Assembly: GCA_038745625.1 (NCBI GenBank)
Contig: JBCDLG010000022.1
Coordinates: forward strand, 1 to 37,162
DNA length: 37,162 nucleotides
Origin: Parvularcula sp038745625
Lineage (GTDB): Bacteria; Pseudomonadota; Alphaproteobacteria; Caulobacterales; Parvularculaceae
Direction of reading: 5' to 3'
Part shown: positions 8,988-17,468 of the stretch, piece after piece
How the letters are laid out: every line of letters starts with the position of its first letter
Numbering within the stretch: position 1 is the first letter of the stretch
Position numbers and translations under genes: made by a program
Notes under the pieces: generated by a model
What the model was told of the DNA's origin: nothing
Database searches by the model: none
What the model saw: only the letters and a program-made list of their open reading frames with translations

Positions 8988-10321
8988 CTGTTCAGTGACA
9001 CCGTCAGCGACGAAATAGCGTGCACGAAGTTGTTGGGCGCGATTTGCATATCCCCCGTCCACAGAATTTCAGGGAACCGCGCCAAGATCTTCCGGTAGGC
9101 CGCGTCCAGCTGCATGTTGGCGACCCGCTGGCCGAGGCAGACATGCGGTCCGATACCGAAAGCGATATGATCCTTTGCGTTCTGGCGCTCCACATCGAAC
9201 GCATCAGGGTTCTCGAAAATGGCGTCGTCGCGGTTCGCAGCGCCATAATACATGACCACCTTCTCGCCCTCAGCGATCTTCTGTCCGGCCACCTCGCAAT
9301 CCTTGGTCGCGGTCCGGCGCATATAGATCACCGGCGAGACAAAGCGGATCGCCTCATGGACCATGTTGGGGATGAGATCAGGGTTTTCCAGCAGTTTCGC
9401 CTTTTGCTCCGGGAATTCTGTCAGCGCCTTCATGGTCCCAGACAACGAGTTCCGTGTCGTGTCGTTCCCTGCAAAGACGATCAAGAGCCAGGAACCATCG
9501 AGATACTCCACGGGCAGCTCATCACCTTCGAGTGTTGCCTTGGCGATCGCTGTCAAAAGATCTTCCCGAGGATTGGCACGACGATCGGTGAGGATGTCCC
9601 GTCCGTAGTCGAACATCTCTTGAATCGCCGCCATGAACGTCATGATCATGGCCGGGTCGACCTCGCCGAGGCTCTTTTGCGCGATGGTCTCAGACGCCAA
9701 CTCAAGATGGTGCATCCACCCGACAAGCTTGGGCCTGTCCGCCTCCGGAACACCCAGCATCTCGCAGAGGGTGAAAAGCGGAAGCTCTGCTGAGAAATAC
9801 TTGACCATATCGAGCTCAGGACCTGCATCGGCCATGTTGTCGAGCAGGTGGTCCACTTGCGTCTCCACCCGGCTTTTCAGCTCCGCCACATAGCGGGGCG
9901 TAAAGAACGGCATGTGCTCGCGGCGCAAGGGAAGGTGATGGGGCTGATCAAGCGTGATCATCGTGTTGAGACTGGCCGGCAAGAGGAGCGGGTGGCGCGT
10001 CGCAGGATCACCATAAGAGAGATTGATGCCGCCGCGCTGGGATGAAAACGTCTCGGTATCAAGCTCGATCGCTTTGACATCGTGATAGCGCGTCACCGCC
10101 CAGAACCCAGGCCCGTTCCGGTCGTCGCTGTAAGGCTCAGGACACCAACAGACCGGCGCCTCTTCCCGCATGCCCTTGAACATATCAAAGGGCTGCCCCT
10201 TCATGAACTCTTTGTTCGAGGACAGATCGACTGATAGATCGAAGCTATATTTGCGATCATAGGTCGGCTCGGCCGCTTTGCCGTCGTCGTCCTGAAAGGT
10301 CTCGCTTACAAGTGGCAGCAT
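8984..10321 (-). CDS. Cytochrome P450 (resembles the CYP124/125/142 type)
   Basis: This soluble bacterial P450 of 445 residues has all core motifs. The I-helix oxygen-activation motif AGNDTT is at 284-289, the K-helix ExxR is Glu323/Arg326, and the haem-binding loop FGIGPHVCLG (388-397) has proximal ligand Cys395. The I-helix and K-helix wording (AGNDTTRNSL, then HEAIRFVSPV..RRTA) resembles mycobacterial sterol and branched-lipid terminal hydroxylases such as CYP125. This family call is from memory of motifs, not a search. It is the last gene of the six-gene operon, 33 bases after the racemase gene. No ferredoxin or ferredoxin reductase is nearby, so electron transfer must come from elsewhere. 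A role in hydroxylating the pathway's starting hydrocarbon chain is inferred. Confidence 0.93.
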   Translation of the reverse strand: MLPLVSETFQDDDGKAAEPTYDRKYSFDLSVDLSSNKEFMKGQPFDMFKGMREEAPVCWCPEPYSDDRNGPGFWAVTRYHDVKAIELDTETFSSQRGGINLSYGDPATRHPLLLPASLNTMITLDQPHHLPLRREHMPFFTPRYVAELKSRVETQVDHLLDNMADAGPELDMVKYFSAELPLFTLCEMLGVPEADRPKLVGWMHHLELASETIAQKSLGEVDPAMIMTFMAAIQEMFDYGRDILTDRRANPREDLLTAIAKATLEGDELPVEYLDGSWLLIVFAGNDTTRNSLSGTMKALTEFPEQKAKLLENPDLIPNMVHEAIRFVSPVIYMRRTATKDCEVAGQKIAEGEKVVMYYGAANRDDAIFENPDAFDVERQNAKDHIAFGIGPHVCLGQRVANMQLDAAYRKILARFPEILWTGDMQIAPNNFVHAISSLTVSLNS

Positions 10322-10354
10322 GGAAGAGGCTCCGCTATTGGTGAGGTTGCAGGA

Positions 10355-11479
10355 TCATCCAACGATCCCTCGATCTTTATAATCCTGATACGCATCGGTT
10401 TGCCCAAGCTCTACGAAGAGGGCCTCGGTGTCTGCGCCGGTGATTGGCGGCGGTGTGGGTGCGTCGGTCATCGTACCCGAATAGCGCGGCGCTGGCGCAG
10501 GTTGAACGAAAGGTCCAACTTGCGTGAACGTACCGCGTTCCACATTGTGTGGGTGCTGCGGCGCTTCCTTGAGGGACAAGACCGGCGCGAAACACGCGTC
10601 CGTGTGCTCGAGAATGGCGCACCATTCGTCACGGCTTTTGGTCTTGATGACCTCAGCCAGCTTTACTTTCAACGACGGCCAATGCTCCTTGTTGAGCTGC
10701 TCATCATAGGACGGATCATCAAGCCCGGCGCGCTCGCGGAGCTCGGCATAGAATTGCGGCTCGATAGCGCCCAGAGCCACATAGAGACCATCGCTGGTCT
10801 CGTAAGTGTCATAGAAATGCGCACCAGTATCGATGACATTGTCACCGCGCTGATCAGTCCAAAACCCTGCGTCTTTGAAGCCGTAGATCATGCTGGCAAG
10901 CACTGCCGAGCCATCGGTCATGGCGCAGTCTATTACCTGGCCGTCCGCGCCATTCTTTACAGCCAGCAGTGCACTGACCATACCGAAGGCGAGCATCATC
11001 GCCCCGCCGCCAAAGTCACCAACGAAGTTGCAGGCAGGCGTGGGCTTGTCGCCTGCCCGGCCTGAGGCGTGGAGCGATCCTGAGAGGGCGATGTAATTGA
11101 TATCGTGGCCCGCATAGGGCGCGTAGGGACCAGTTTGGCCCCAGCCGGTCATGCGGCCATAGACAAGCTTGGGATTGACCCCAAGCAAGTCATCCGGGCC
11201 GAGACCTAAGCGCTCCATCACCCCGGGCCGAAATCCCTCGATAATCCCATCGGCAGTTTTTACGAGGTCCTTGGCCAAGGCGACGCCCTCCGGCGTCCGC
11301 GTGTTGATCGCGATCGATTTGCGCGACCGCAAGAGCGGGTCCGTCGGCGCCGTGAAGGCACCAATCCGGTCGATACGGATGACCTCCGCGCCGTGATCGG
11401 CGAGCATCATCCCGCAGAACGGTCCTGGACCGATTCCGGCGAACTCGATAATCCGTAGACCGCTCAGTGGACCCGCCAT
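10355..11479 (-). CDS. Alpha-methylacyl-CoA racemase (CaiB/BaiF CoA-transferase family)
   Basis: This 374-residue class III CoA-transferase-fold protein resembles alpha-methylacyl-CoA racemase (AMACR; mycobacterial Mcr) throughout. It starts MAGPLSGLRIIEFAGIGPGP. It contains GHDINYI with His125, VGDFGGG with Asp155 and GAIEPQFY with Glu240. These match the Mcr catalytic residues His126, Asp156 and Glu241 with a one-residue offset. AMACR inverts the 2-methyl stereocentre of branched acyl-CoAs so that stereospecific acyl-CoA dehydrogenases can act, which fits the gene's position inside a beta-oxidation operon. It lies 18 bases after the SDR gene and 33 before the P450 gene. A plain CoA transferase is less likely given this motif set. 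Confidence 0.9.
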   Translation of the reverse strand: MAGPLSGLRIIEFAGIGPGPFCGMMLADHGAEVIRIDRIGAFTAPTDPLLRSRKSIAINTRTPEGVALAKDLVKTADGIIEGFRPGVMERLGLGPDDLLGVNPKLVYGRMTGWGQTGPYAPYAGHDINYIALSGSLHASGRAGDKPTPACNFVGDFGGGAMMLAFGMVSALLAVKNGADGQVIDCAMTDGSAVLASMIYGFKDAGFWTDQRGDNVIDTGAHFYDTYETSDGLYVALGAIEPQFYAELRERAGLDDPSYDEQLNKEHWPSLKVKLAEVIKTKSRDEWCAILEHTDACFAPVLSLKEAPQHPHNVERGTFTQVGPFVQPAPAPRYSGTMTDAPTPPPITGADTEALFVELGQTDAYQDYKDRGIVG

Positions 11480-11497
11480 GATGCTGTCTTTCCCCGC

Positions 11498-12277
11498 TTA
11501 GCGCGGCGCCATCCGGATCGCGCCGTCGAGGCGAATGTCCTCACCGTTCATATAAGGGTTACGGCAGAGCTCAAGCGCCAGCCGAGCAAACTCATCGGGC
11601 TGCCCTAGACGCGCAGGATTCGGCACCGACGCGCAAAGCGCCTGGTAAGCTGGCTCTGGCAATCCAGCGAGCAGCGGCGTGTCGAAGATACCGGGCAAGA
11701 TCGTGTTCACCCGGATCAACTCACGCGCGAGGTCCCGCGCGATGGGGAGTGTCATCCCGACAACGCCCGCCTTGGATGCAGAGTAACTCGCCTGGCCGAT
11801 TTGTCCGTCCTCCGCGGCGACGGACGCAGTGTTGACGATCGCGCCGCGTTCGCCGTCGACGGGGTCGAGGGTCATCATGCCGGCTGCGGATTTCGCGATG
11901 CATCGGAACGTGCCGACGAGATTGATCTGGATTATGAAGTCGAAGGACTCGGCGGGAAAGTGATTGATCTCGCCGGTCTTTTTGTCACGGCCCGCGGTTT
12001 TGATCGCATTGCCGATCCCCGCGCAATTGATCAAGATACGCTCTTGGCCGATTGCCTCACGCGCCTTGGCGAAGCCCGCATCGACGCTCTCGTCCGATGT
12101 GACGTTGACGTGGCAGAAGACGCCATCGAGTTCTTTGGCCAGCGCCACGCCCTTCTCCTCGTTGAGGTCAAAAAGCGCCACGCGGACGCCTTGTTCGGCC
12201 AGCCGGCGGGCCGTTGCCGCACCAAGGCCCGAGGCGCCGCCGGTGATCACAGCCGAAAGGGATGAATTGATTTCCAT
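11498..12277 (-). CDS. SDR 3-hydroxyacyl-CoA dehydrogenase (HSD10-like)
   Basis: This 259-residue short-chain dehydrogenase has the NAD motif TGGASGLG at 12-19, the acidic FDLN end of beta2 (NAD preference), the NCAG motif near 84-87, and the catalytic triad Ser152, Tyr165, Lys169. Features such as MMTLDP..GERGAIVNTASVAA and the LPGIFDTPLLAGLP segment resemble 17-beta-HSD type 10, which oxidises 3-hydroxyacyl-CoA and 2-methyl-3-hydroxyacyl-CoA. That would supply the third beta-oxidation step missing from the crotonase in this operon. The ATG at 12277 has AGGA eight bases upstream; a longer frame to 12400 runs into the thiolase gene and is not used. The gap to the thiolase stop is 28 bases. 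Confidence 0.92.
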   Translation of the reverse strand: MEINSSLSAVITGGASGLGAATARRLAEQGVRVALFDLNEEKGVALAKELDGVFCHVNVTSDESVDAGFAKAREAIGQERILINCAGIGNAIKTAGRDKKTGEINHFPAESFDFIIQINLVGTFRCIAKSAAGMMTLDPVDGERGAIVNTASVAAEDGQIGQASYSASKAGVVGMTLPIARDLARELIRVNTILPGIFDTPLLAGLPEPAYQALCASVPNPARLGQPDEFARLALELCRNPYMNGEDIRLDGAIRMAPR

Positions 12278-12305
12278 AATAGCAATCCTACAGTCTACAG
12301 ATTTT

Positions 12306-13550
12306 TCAAACGCGTTCGATGATGACAGCAGGCGCCATGCCGCCAGCCGCGCACATGGTGATGAGTGCGTAGCGGCCGCCCGACCGCTCCAGCTCATCAA
12401 GAGCGGTGCCGATCAGGACTGAGCCCGTCGCGCCGATCGGATGGCCAAGCGCGATGGCGCCGCCATTGATGTTCACCTTCTCGCGATCGAGTTCCAGATC
12501 ACGGATGAATTTCTCCGCAACAACGGCGAAGGCTTCGTTGATCTCAAAAACGTCGATATCATCGATAAAGAGTCCCGCGATCCGCAACGCCTTCTGCGCC
12601 GCGGGGACCGGGGCATTGAGCATCAGCGTCGGGCAGTCGCCCATATTCGCCATCGCCACGACCCGCGCGCGGGGTTTTAGGCCTTTGCTCTTGGCGTAGT
12701 CTTCCGATGCCAGAAGAAGCGCGGCTGCACCATCCACCACGCCCGAGGAGTTTCCGGCATGGTGGATATGGTTGATGCCATCCTTGAGCTGAGGATAAAC
12801 GTCGGTGATTTGCGAGCCATAGGTCTCCCCCGCCTCGCCGATCGGCACACCGACAAAGGCCTCGAAGAAGGGGTTCAGACCACCGAGACCTTCGATCGTC
12901 GTGCCCGGCCGCGGAAACTCGTCTTTTGAGAGCGCGATGGAGCCGTCATCATTCTTCACGGGGACCAAGGCGCCGTCAAAGCGACCCTCCTCGATCGCCT
13001 GGGCCGCGCGCCTTTGGCTCTGAAGCGCGAGGGAATCCGCCGCCTCGCGGTCGATCCCTTCGAGCGTCGCAATGGCATCGGCGCAGACGCCTTGATGCGA
13101 CTGCGGATGTTTGGCGCGGAGAGCGAGATTGCCCGAGTCGAGCACCTGCGGCTCACCGGGGACAGCGATGGCGGCCGCATGGCTCATCATCTCCGTGCCG
13201 CCAGCAACGACGACCTGCTCCATCCCCGACATGATCTGCGCCGCCGCCATGTTGAGTGCGGTGATGCCGGAGCCGCAAAACCGATCAAGGGTGACACCCG
13301 ACGAGCGCACATCATAGCCCGCTTCCAGCGCGGCCATCCGGCCAAGATCATTGCCCTGCTTACCGCGTTGGGTCGATGTGCCCCAGATGATGTCGTCGAC
13401 ATCCGCCGTATCAAGATCATTACGCTCTTGAATGGCCGCAAGAACCGTCGCGCCGAGGCGCTGGGGGTGAAGATGGGCCAGTGATCCCTTGCCCACCTTG
13501 CCGATGCCGCGGGGCGTGCGGCAGGCGTCGATAATCAGCGCTTCAGCCAT
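12306..13550 (-). CDS. Acetyl-CoA C-acyltransferase (thiolase)
   Basis: This 414-residue thiolase has both active-site regions. The nucleophile is Cys92 in DRFCGSGITALN. The C-terminal pair is His370 in GGAIALGHPIGATG and Cys400 in CAAGG. It would cleave 3-ketoacyl-CoA to acetyl-CoA (or propionyl-CoA from a 2-methyl substrate) plus a shortened acyl-CoA. Two adjacent ATG codons occur; the second (13550) has AAGGA seven bases upstream and is chosen, and the first at 13553 is only four bases away. It follows the hydratase stop by ten bases and is followed 28 bases later by the SDR gene. Confidence 0.95.
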   Translation of the reverse strand: MAEALIIDACRTPRGIGKVGKGSLAHLHPQRLGATVLAAIQERNDLDTADVDDIIWGTSTQRGKQGNDLGRMAALEAGYDVRSSGVTLDRFCGSGITALNMAAAQIMSGMEQVVVAGGTEMMSHAAAIAVPGEPQVLDSGNLALRAKHPQSHQGVCADAIATLEGIDREAADSLALQSQRRAAQAIEEGRFDGALVPVKNDDGSIALSKDEFPRPGTTIEGLGGLNPFFEAFVGVPIGEAGETYGSQITDVYPQLKDGINHIHHAGNSSGVVDGAAALLLASEDYAKSKGLKPRARVVAMANMGDCPTLMLNAPVPAAQKALRIAGLFIDDIDVFEINEAFAVVAEKFIRDLELDREKVNINGGAIALGHPIGATGSVLIGTALDELERSGGRYALITMCAAGGMAPAVIIERV

Positions 13551-13560
13551 CATCTGGTCC

Positions 13561-14346
13561 TTACTTGTTTTTCCATTCAGGCTGGCGCTTGGCGACAAAG
13601 GCCTGGACGCCCTCTTTGAAGTCCTCAGTCTGCATCAGCTCCATGAAGACCTTGCCCGTGCCGTCGAGCGATTGGGCCAGCGGCTCCATTGCTTCGTATT
13701 CGTTCAGCACACGTTTGCTGGCGCGCACCGAGGACGGCGACACAGCAAGGATCTCATCAGCCAGCGTCCGCGCCGTCTCCATCACGCCGGAGCCCTCTTT
13801 GTCTGAGATGCGATTGACGATACCGAGCGCCTTTGCCTCCTCCGGTAGGACATGCCGACCGGTCAGGATCATCTCCATCGCCATCTTCCGGCCAATGTTT
13901 CGGGTCAGGCGCTGCACGCCGCTCGCGGCCGCGAAGAGGCCGACCTTCACTTCTGGCAGCGCGAACTTCGCATTGGGTGCCGCGACAATGAGATCGGTGG
14001 ACAGAGCAATTTCCATTCCGCCGCCCATAGCGACACCGTTCACGGCGGCAATGATCGGTTTTTCCCGATCGAAGCGCGAAGTCAGCCCCCCGAAACCGCT
14101 GGGCGGTGAGCTGATATCGCCGCCAGACGCCGTGGCTTTCAGATCATTGCCGCTGCAAAACGCCTTGTCACCTTCGCCGGTGATGATCGCCACCCAGAGA
14201 TCCTGATCCGCCTCATAAGCATCCCAGATCTCATGAAGCTCCTTATGCGCTGGACCGTGGAGCGCGTTGTAATTCTCCGGCCGGTTCAGGGTCACGACAA
14301 GAAGGTGACCCTCCTTCTCTACTTTGACGAATTCGTACTCACCCAT
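13561..14346 (-). CDS. Enoyl-CoA hydratase (crotonase family)
   Basis: This 261-residue crotonase-fold protein has both catalytic glutamates of true hydratases: Glu112 in GGGMEIALSTD and Glu132 in ALPEVKVGL. The oxyanion-hole regions are CSGNDLKA (64-71) and NGVAMGGG (103-110). It should add water to trans-2-enoyl-CoA, the second beta-oxidation step. It sits between the acyl-CoA dehydrogenase (27-base gap upstream) and the thiolase (10-base gap downstream), so it is part of the same transcript. It differs from the second crotonase in this window (35635-36381), which lacks the first glutamate. Confidence 0.94.
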   Translation of the reverse strand: MGEYEFVKVEKEGHLLVVTLNRPENYNALHGPAHKELHEIWDAYEADQDLWVAIITGEGDKAFCSGNDLKATASGGDISSPPSGFGGLTSRFDREKPIIAAVNGVAMGGGMEIALSTDLIVAAPNAKFALPEVKVGLFAAASGVQRLTRNIGRKMAMEMILTGRHVLPEEAKALGIVNRISDKEGSGVMETARTLADEILAVSPSSVRASKRVLNEYEAMEPLAQSLDGTGKVFMELMQTEDFKEGVQAFVAKRQPEWKNK

Positions 14347-14373
14347 AGGACGTCTCCTGGTTGGTGTGAAAAT

Positions 14374-15537
14374 CTAGAGCGAGCGGGCAATCAGCAGGCG
14401 CATAATCTCGCTGGAGCCACCGAAGATCCGTGTGACCCGCGCATCGCGATACATTTTCGCGATGGGATACTCATTGATGTAACCAGCGCCGCCATGGAAC
14501 TGGAGGCACTGATCCACGCAGCGCCCCTGCAGCTCGGTGATCCAGAGCTTGGCAATCGCCGCGGTCGTCGTATCGCACCCGCCCTCAAGCACACGCTTGA
14601 TGCAGTCATTGAGAAACACACGGCAGATCGTCGCTTCGGCCTTAAGGTCGGCCAGCTTGAACTGCGTGTTTTGAAAATCGATCACACGGCGGCCAAAGGC
14701 CTTGCGCTCGCTCGTGTAAGCGACCGTCTCGTTAAGCGCCTGCTCGATGGCCAGCATGGATTGCACTGCGATGATGACCCGCTCACCGGGCAGCTCGCCC
14801 ATCAATTGGTAGAAGCCTCGCCCCTCTTCACCGCCAAGAAGATTGTCCGCGGGCACAAAGACATTGTCGAAGAAGAGCTCCGAGGTGTCCTGCGCCGTCT
14901 GGCCGATTTTATCGAGGTTCTTGCCGCGGCTGAAACCCTCAGCCTCCTCCGTCTCGAGAACAAGAAGCGAGGTGCCAGCAGCGCCTTGCTCGGGGTCCGT
15001 CTTACAAACAACCACAACGAGATTGGCGATTTGGCCGTTGGAAATCCACGTCTTGGAGCCGTTGATGCGATAGCCATTGCCATCTTTTTTGGCCGTGGTT
15101 CGGATCGCCTGGAGATCGGAACCTGCATCAGGCTCGCTCATGGCGATCGCGGAGATGAACTCGCCGCTGGTTAGCTTAGGGATCCAGCGCTTCTTCTGTT
15201 CCTCCGTACCGTGATTGATGATGTAGGGCATGATGATGGTGTTGTGCAGGCTCGCCGCAAATCCGCCGACAGCCTTGTGGTGCTGCTGTTCGACAACCAC
15301 CACGTCATGACGGAAATCACCGCCATGACCGCCAAACTCGGCGGGGGCCGAGACGCCCAAAAGACCGGCCTCGCCCGCCTCACGCCAGAAGGCAGGCTCG
15401 ACTTTGCCGTCTGCCTCCCACTGCGCGACCCGCTCGCGGGGCGCGTGGCGCTCAAAAAACTTACCCGCTGCGTCGGAGAACATCTCGATCTCCGGATCGG
15501 TCATGAAATCGGGACGCGGAACATCAATCACGGCCAT
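14374..15537 (-). CDS. Acyl-CoA dehydrogenase, LCAD/IVD-type active site
   Basis: This FAD enzyme of 387 residues catalyses alpha,beta-dehydrogenation of acyl-CoA. ACAD signatures are present: AMSEPDAGSD at about 132-141, KTWISNG at 162-168, ERKAFG near 277-282, FHGGAGYINEYP and RDARVTRIFGGSSEI. At the position where MCAD has catalytic Glu376 this protein has Gly373 (RIFGGSS). A glutamate is instead present in helix G (LPGERV, Glu252), the arrangement known from long-chain and isovaleryl-CoA dehydrogenases. The ATG at 15537 has GGAGA nine bases upstream; an ATG five codons earlier has none. It is the first gene of the six-gene operon, so the promoter should lie in 15538-15818. Confidence 0.94.
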   Translation of the reverse strand: MAVIDVPRPDFMTDPEIEMFSDAAGKFFERHAPRERVAQWEADGKVEPAFWREAGEAGLLGVSAPAEFGGHGGDFRHDVVVVEQQHHKAVGGFAASLHNTIIMPYIINHGTEEQKKRWIPKLTSGEFISAIAMSEPDAGSDLQAIRTTAKKDGNGYRINGSKTWISNGQIANLVVVVCKTDPEQGAAGTSLLVLETEEAEGFSRGKNLDKIGQTAQDTSELFFDNVFVPADNLLGGEEGRGFYQLMGELPGERVIIAVQSMLAIEQALNETVAYTSERKAFGRRVIDFQNTQFKLADLKAEATICRVFLNDCIKRVLEGGCDTTTAAIAKLWITELQGRCVDQCLQFHGGAGYINEYPIAKMYRDARVTRIFGGSSEIMRLLIARSL

Positions 15538-15630
15538 CGGCGCTCTCCACATTGCTGGCCCGCAGGCAGCGAAGCTGCAGGAAAAAAGCGGCCGGAGTTA
15601 ACGCTGAGGGGGTCGCGCATCTCCGGCTCA

Positions 15631-15654
15631 TAAATTAATTGCTTAATTAGTTAG
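15631..15654. promoter_or_regulatory. Candidate shared operator in the acyl-CoA dehydrogenase/GMC divergent region
   Basis: Within the 281-base gap between two divergent genes is a stretch of about 24 bases made almost only of A and T (TAAATTAATTGCTTAATTAG, then TTAG). Its part TTAATTAGTTA (15643-15653) repeats the core found upstream of the TetR gene at 8286-8296 with one mismatch. The rest of the gap shows no other clear dyad or gene. Confidence 0.5.
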
Positions 15655-15818
15655 AAGGGGAAAAAGCGCCCGTCAACGCTGGGTTTGCAGGGTGCAGTGC
15701 AGCATAAATCTCACGCCGCAGAACCAGCGAAATCGCAGCGCCAGAGCCTCGACAGACGCGGCCACTTGCGCATTTACTGTTGGTCTTAGAGCCACCAGAG
15801 GACTCAAAACACCGCGCC

Positions 15819-17435
15819 ATGGCCACGACCCAAGCCCCCACCGAAAACACCTTTGACTACATCATCGTCGGCGGCGGATCCGCGGGCGCGGTCTTGGCCA
15901 ACCGGCTGAGCGACGATCCGTCCGTCCGCGTCTGTTTGCTAGAAGCTGGACCCGCCGATACCAGTCCACTGATCAAAATGCCGTCGGGATTTGCGTTCAT
16001 GCCGCAGCTGGCGCCGAAGCTCAATTGGGCCTTTGACACCGTGCCCCAGAAGCACATGAATGGTCGCGTCTGCTATCAACCACGCGGCCGAACGTTGGGC
16101 GGCTCAAGCTCGATCAACGGCATGATCTATATCCGTGGGTCGCGCCATGATTATGATCGGTGGGCGGATGCTGGTTGTACAGGCTGGGCCTATGACGATG
16201 TCCTCCCCTACTTCAGAAAGTCTGAGGACAATGCACGCGGTGCGGATGACTATCATGGATCCGGCGGGCGATTGTCGGTATCGGACCTGCGCTATTGTAG
16301 CAGCGCTGGCCATGCCTTCCTTGAAGCGACACGCGAGCTTCAACTGCCCCAAAATGATGATTTCAACGGAGAAAAACAGGATGGGTTCGGACCCTATCAG
16401 CTCACCCAGCGCGACGGGCAACGCTGCTCGACGAGTTTTGCCTTTCTCCACGACATCAAGGACCGGTCGAACCTCACAATCATCACCGACGCGTTGACTG
16501 AGCACGTTCTTTTCACTGATCATCGCGCGACAGGCGTGGCCGTGACGATCAAGCGGAAGAGCTGCTCGCTGCACGCCCGCCGCGAGGTCATCCTCTCAAG
16601 CGGGGTGTTCGGATCAGCGCAGATTTTGCAACTCTCCGGGATCGGACCCGCCGAGCACCTCAAGAGCGTCGGCATCAATGTGCGGGTGAACGCCACCTCC
16701 GTCGGCGAGAACCTGCAAGATCACCTCGATTGGACGGGCATCTACAAATCGACAGCCAAGGACACGTTTGGGCTTCACTGGCCGTTCTTCTCGTCCTTCT
16801 TCTCCTCGCTGAAAGCCTATCGCACCAAACGCGAGGGTATCCTGACCACCAACTTCGCAGAGGTCGGCGGCTTTATCCGAACCAATCCGGAGGAGGAGGA
16901 AACGGACATTCAGCTGCACTTTGTCAATACAATCGTTGACGATCACGGACGAAACAAGCATTTCGGCGTCGGTGTCTCATGCCACGCATGCTTGTTGCGA
17001 CCACAGAGCCGAGGCACCGTGCGCCTCGCATCACCCCACGCGCAAGACGCGCCGCTCATCGACCCCAATTTCTTAGCCGAGCAGGATGATCTTGATCGCC
17101 TCAGAAAGGCTGCGCGGATCAGTCAACGGATCATGGCGGCCCCGGCCATCGCTGAACTGATGACCGAGCAGCTCTATATCCAAGACGACGCGACCGACCA
17201 GGAGCTGGAAGAAGACATCCGCAATCGGTCGGACACGATCTATCACCCGGTCGGCACCTGCCGGATGGGGAGCGATACCGGCTCCGTCGTAGACCCCGAA
17301 CTCCGCGTTCGCGGGGTCGAGGGCCTTCGGGTCGTTGACGCATCGATCATGCCCACGCTCGTCTCCGGCAACACCAACGCACCGACTATCATGATCGCGG
17401 AAAAAGCCGCTGACATGATCAACGAGGCGGCCTAA
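15819..17435 (+). CDS. GMC-family FAD alcohol dehydrogenase/oxidase (choline dehydrogenase-like)
   Basis: This flavoprotein of 538 residues opens with the FAD Rossmann motif (DYIIVGGGSAGAVLANRL, about 13-30), then LLEAGP. It has the GMC signature region GRTLGGSSSINGMIYIRG, the second GMC signature SSGVFGSAQILQLSGIGP, and the C-terminal active-site region YHPVGTCRMGSD and NTNAPTIMIAEKA with the conserved His and Asn. Length is normal. GMC proteins of this type oxidise primary alcohols; choline is only one option. Divergent from the beta-oxidation operon across a candidate shared operator, it could oxidise the alcohol made by the P450 (inference). The ATG at 15819 puts the FAD motif at the usual distance; its ribosome site is weak, and a TTG at 15780 is the alternative. 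Confidence 0.92.
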   Translation: MATTQAPTENTFDYIIVGGGSAGAVLANRLSDDPSVRVCLLEAGPADTSPLIKMPSGFAFMPQLAPKLNWAFDTVPQKHMNGRVCYQPRGRTLGGSSSINGMIYIRGSRHDYDRWADAGCTGWAYDDVLPYFRKSEDNARGADDYHGSGGRLSVSDLRYCSSAGHAFLEATRELQLPQNDDFNGEKQDGFGPYQLTQRDGQRCSTSFAFLHDIKDRSNLTIITDALTEHVLFTDHRATGVAVTIKRKSCSLHARREVILSSGVFGSAQILQLSGIGPAEHLKSVGINVRVNATSVGENLQDHLDWTGIYKSTAKDTFGLHWPFFSSFFSSLKAYRTKREGILTTNFAEVGGFIRTNPEEEETDIQLHFVNTIVDDHGRNKHFGVGVSCHACLLRPQSRGTVRLASPHAQDAPLIDPNFLAEQDDLDRLRKAARISQRIMAAPAIAELMTEQLYIQDDATDQELEEDIRNRSDTIYHPVGTCRMGSDTGSVVDPELRVRGVEGLRVVDASIMPTLVSGNTNAPTIMIAEKAADMINEAA

Positions 17436-17468
17436 GTTCCAAGTGTAGCGCATGCCGGAGGGCAAGAC

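Noticed and set aside
11801..12265. Plus-strand frame opposite the HSD10-like SDR
   Set aside because: Shadow of a gene with a complete catalytic triad; no independent support.
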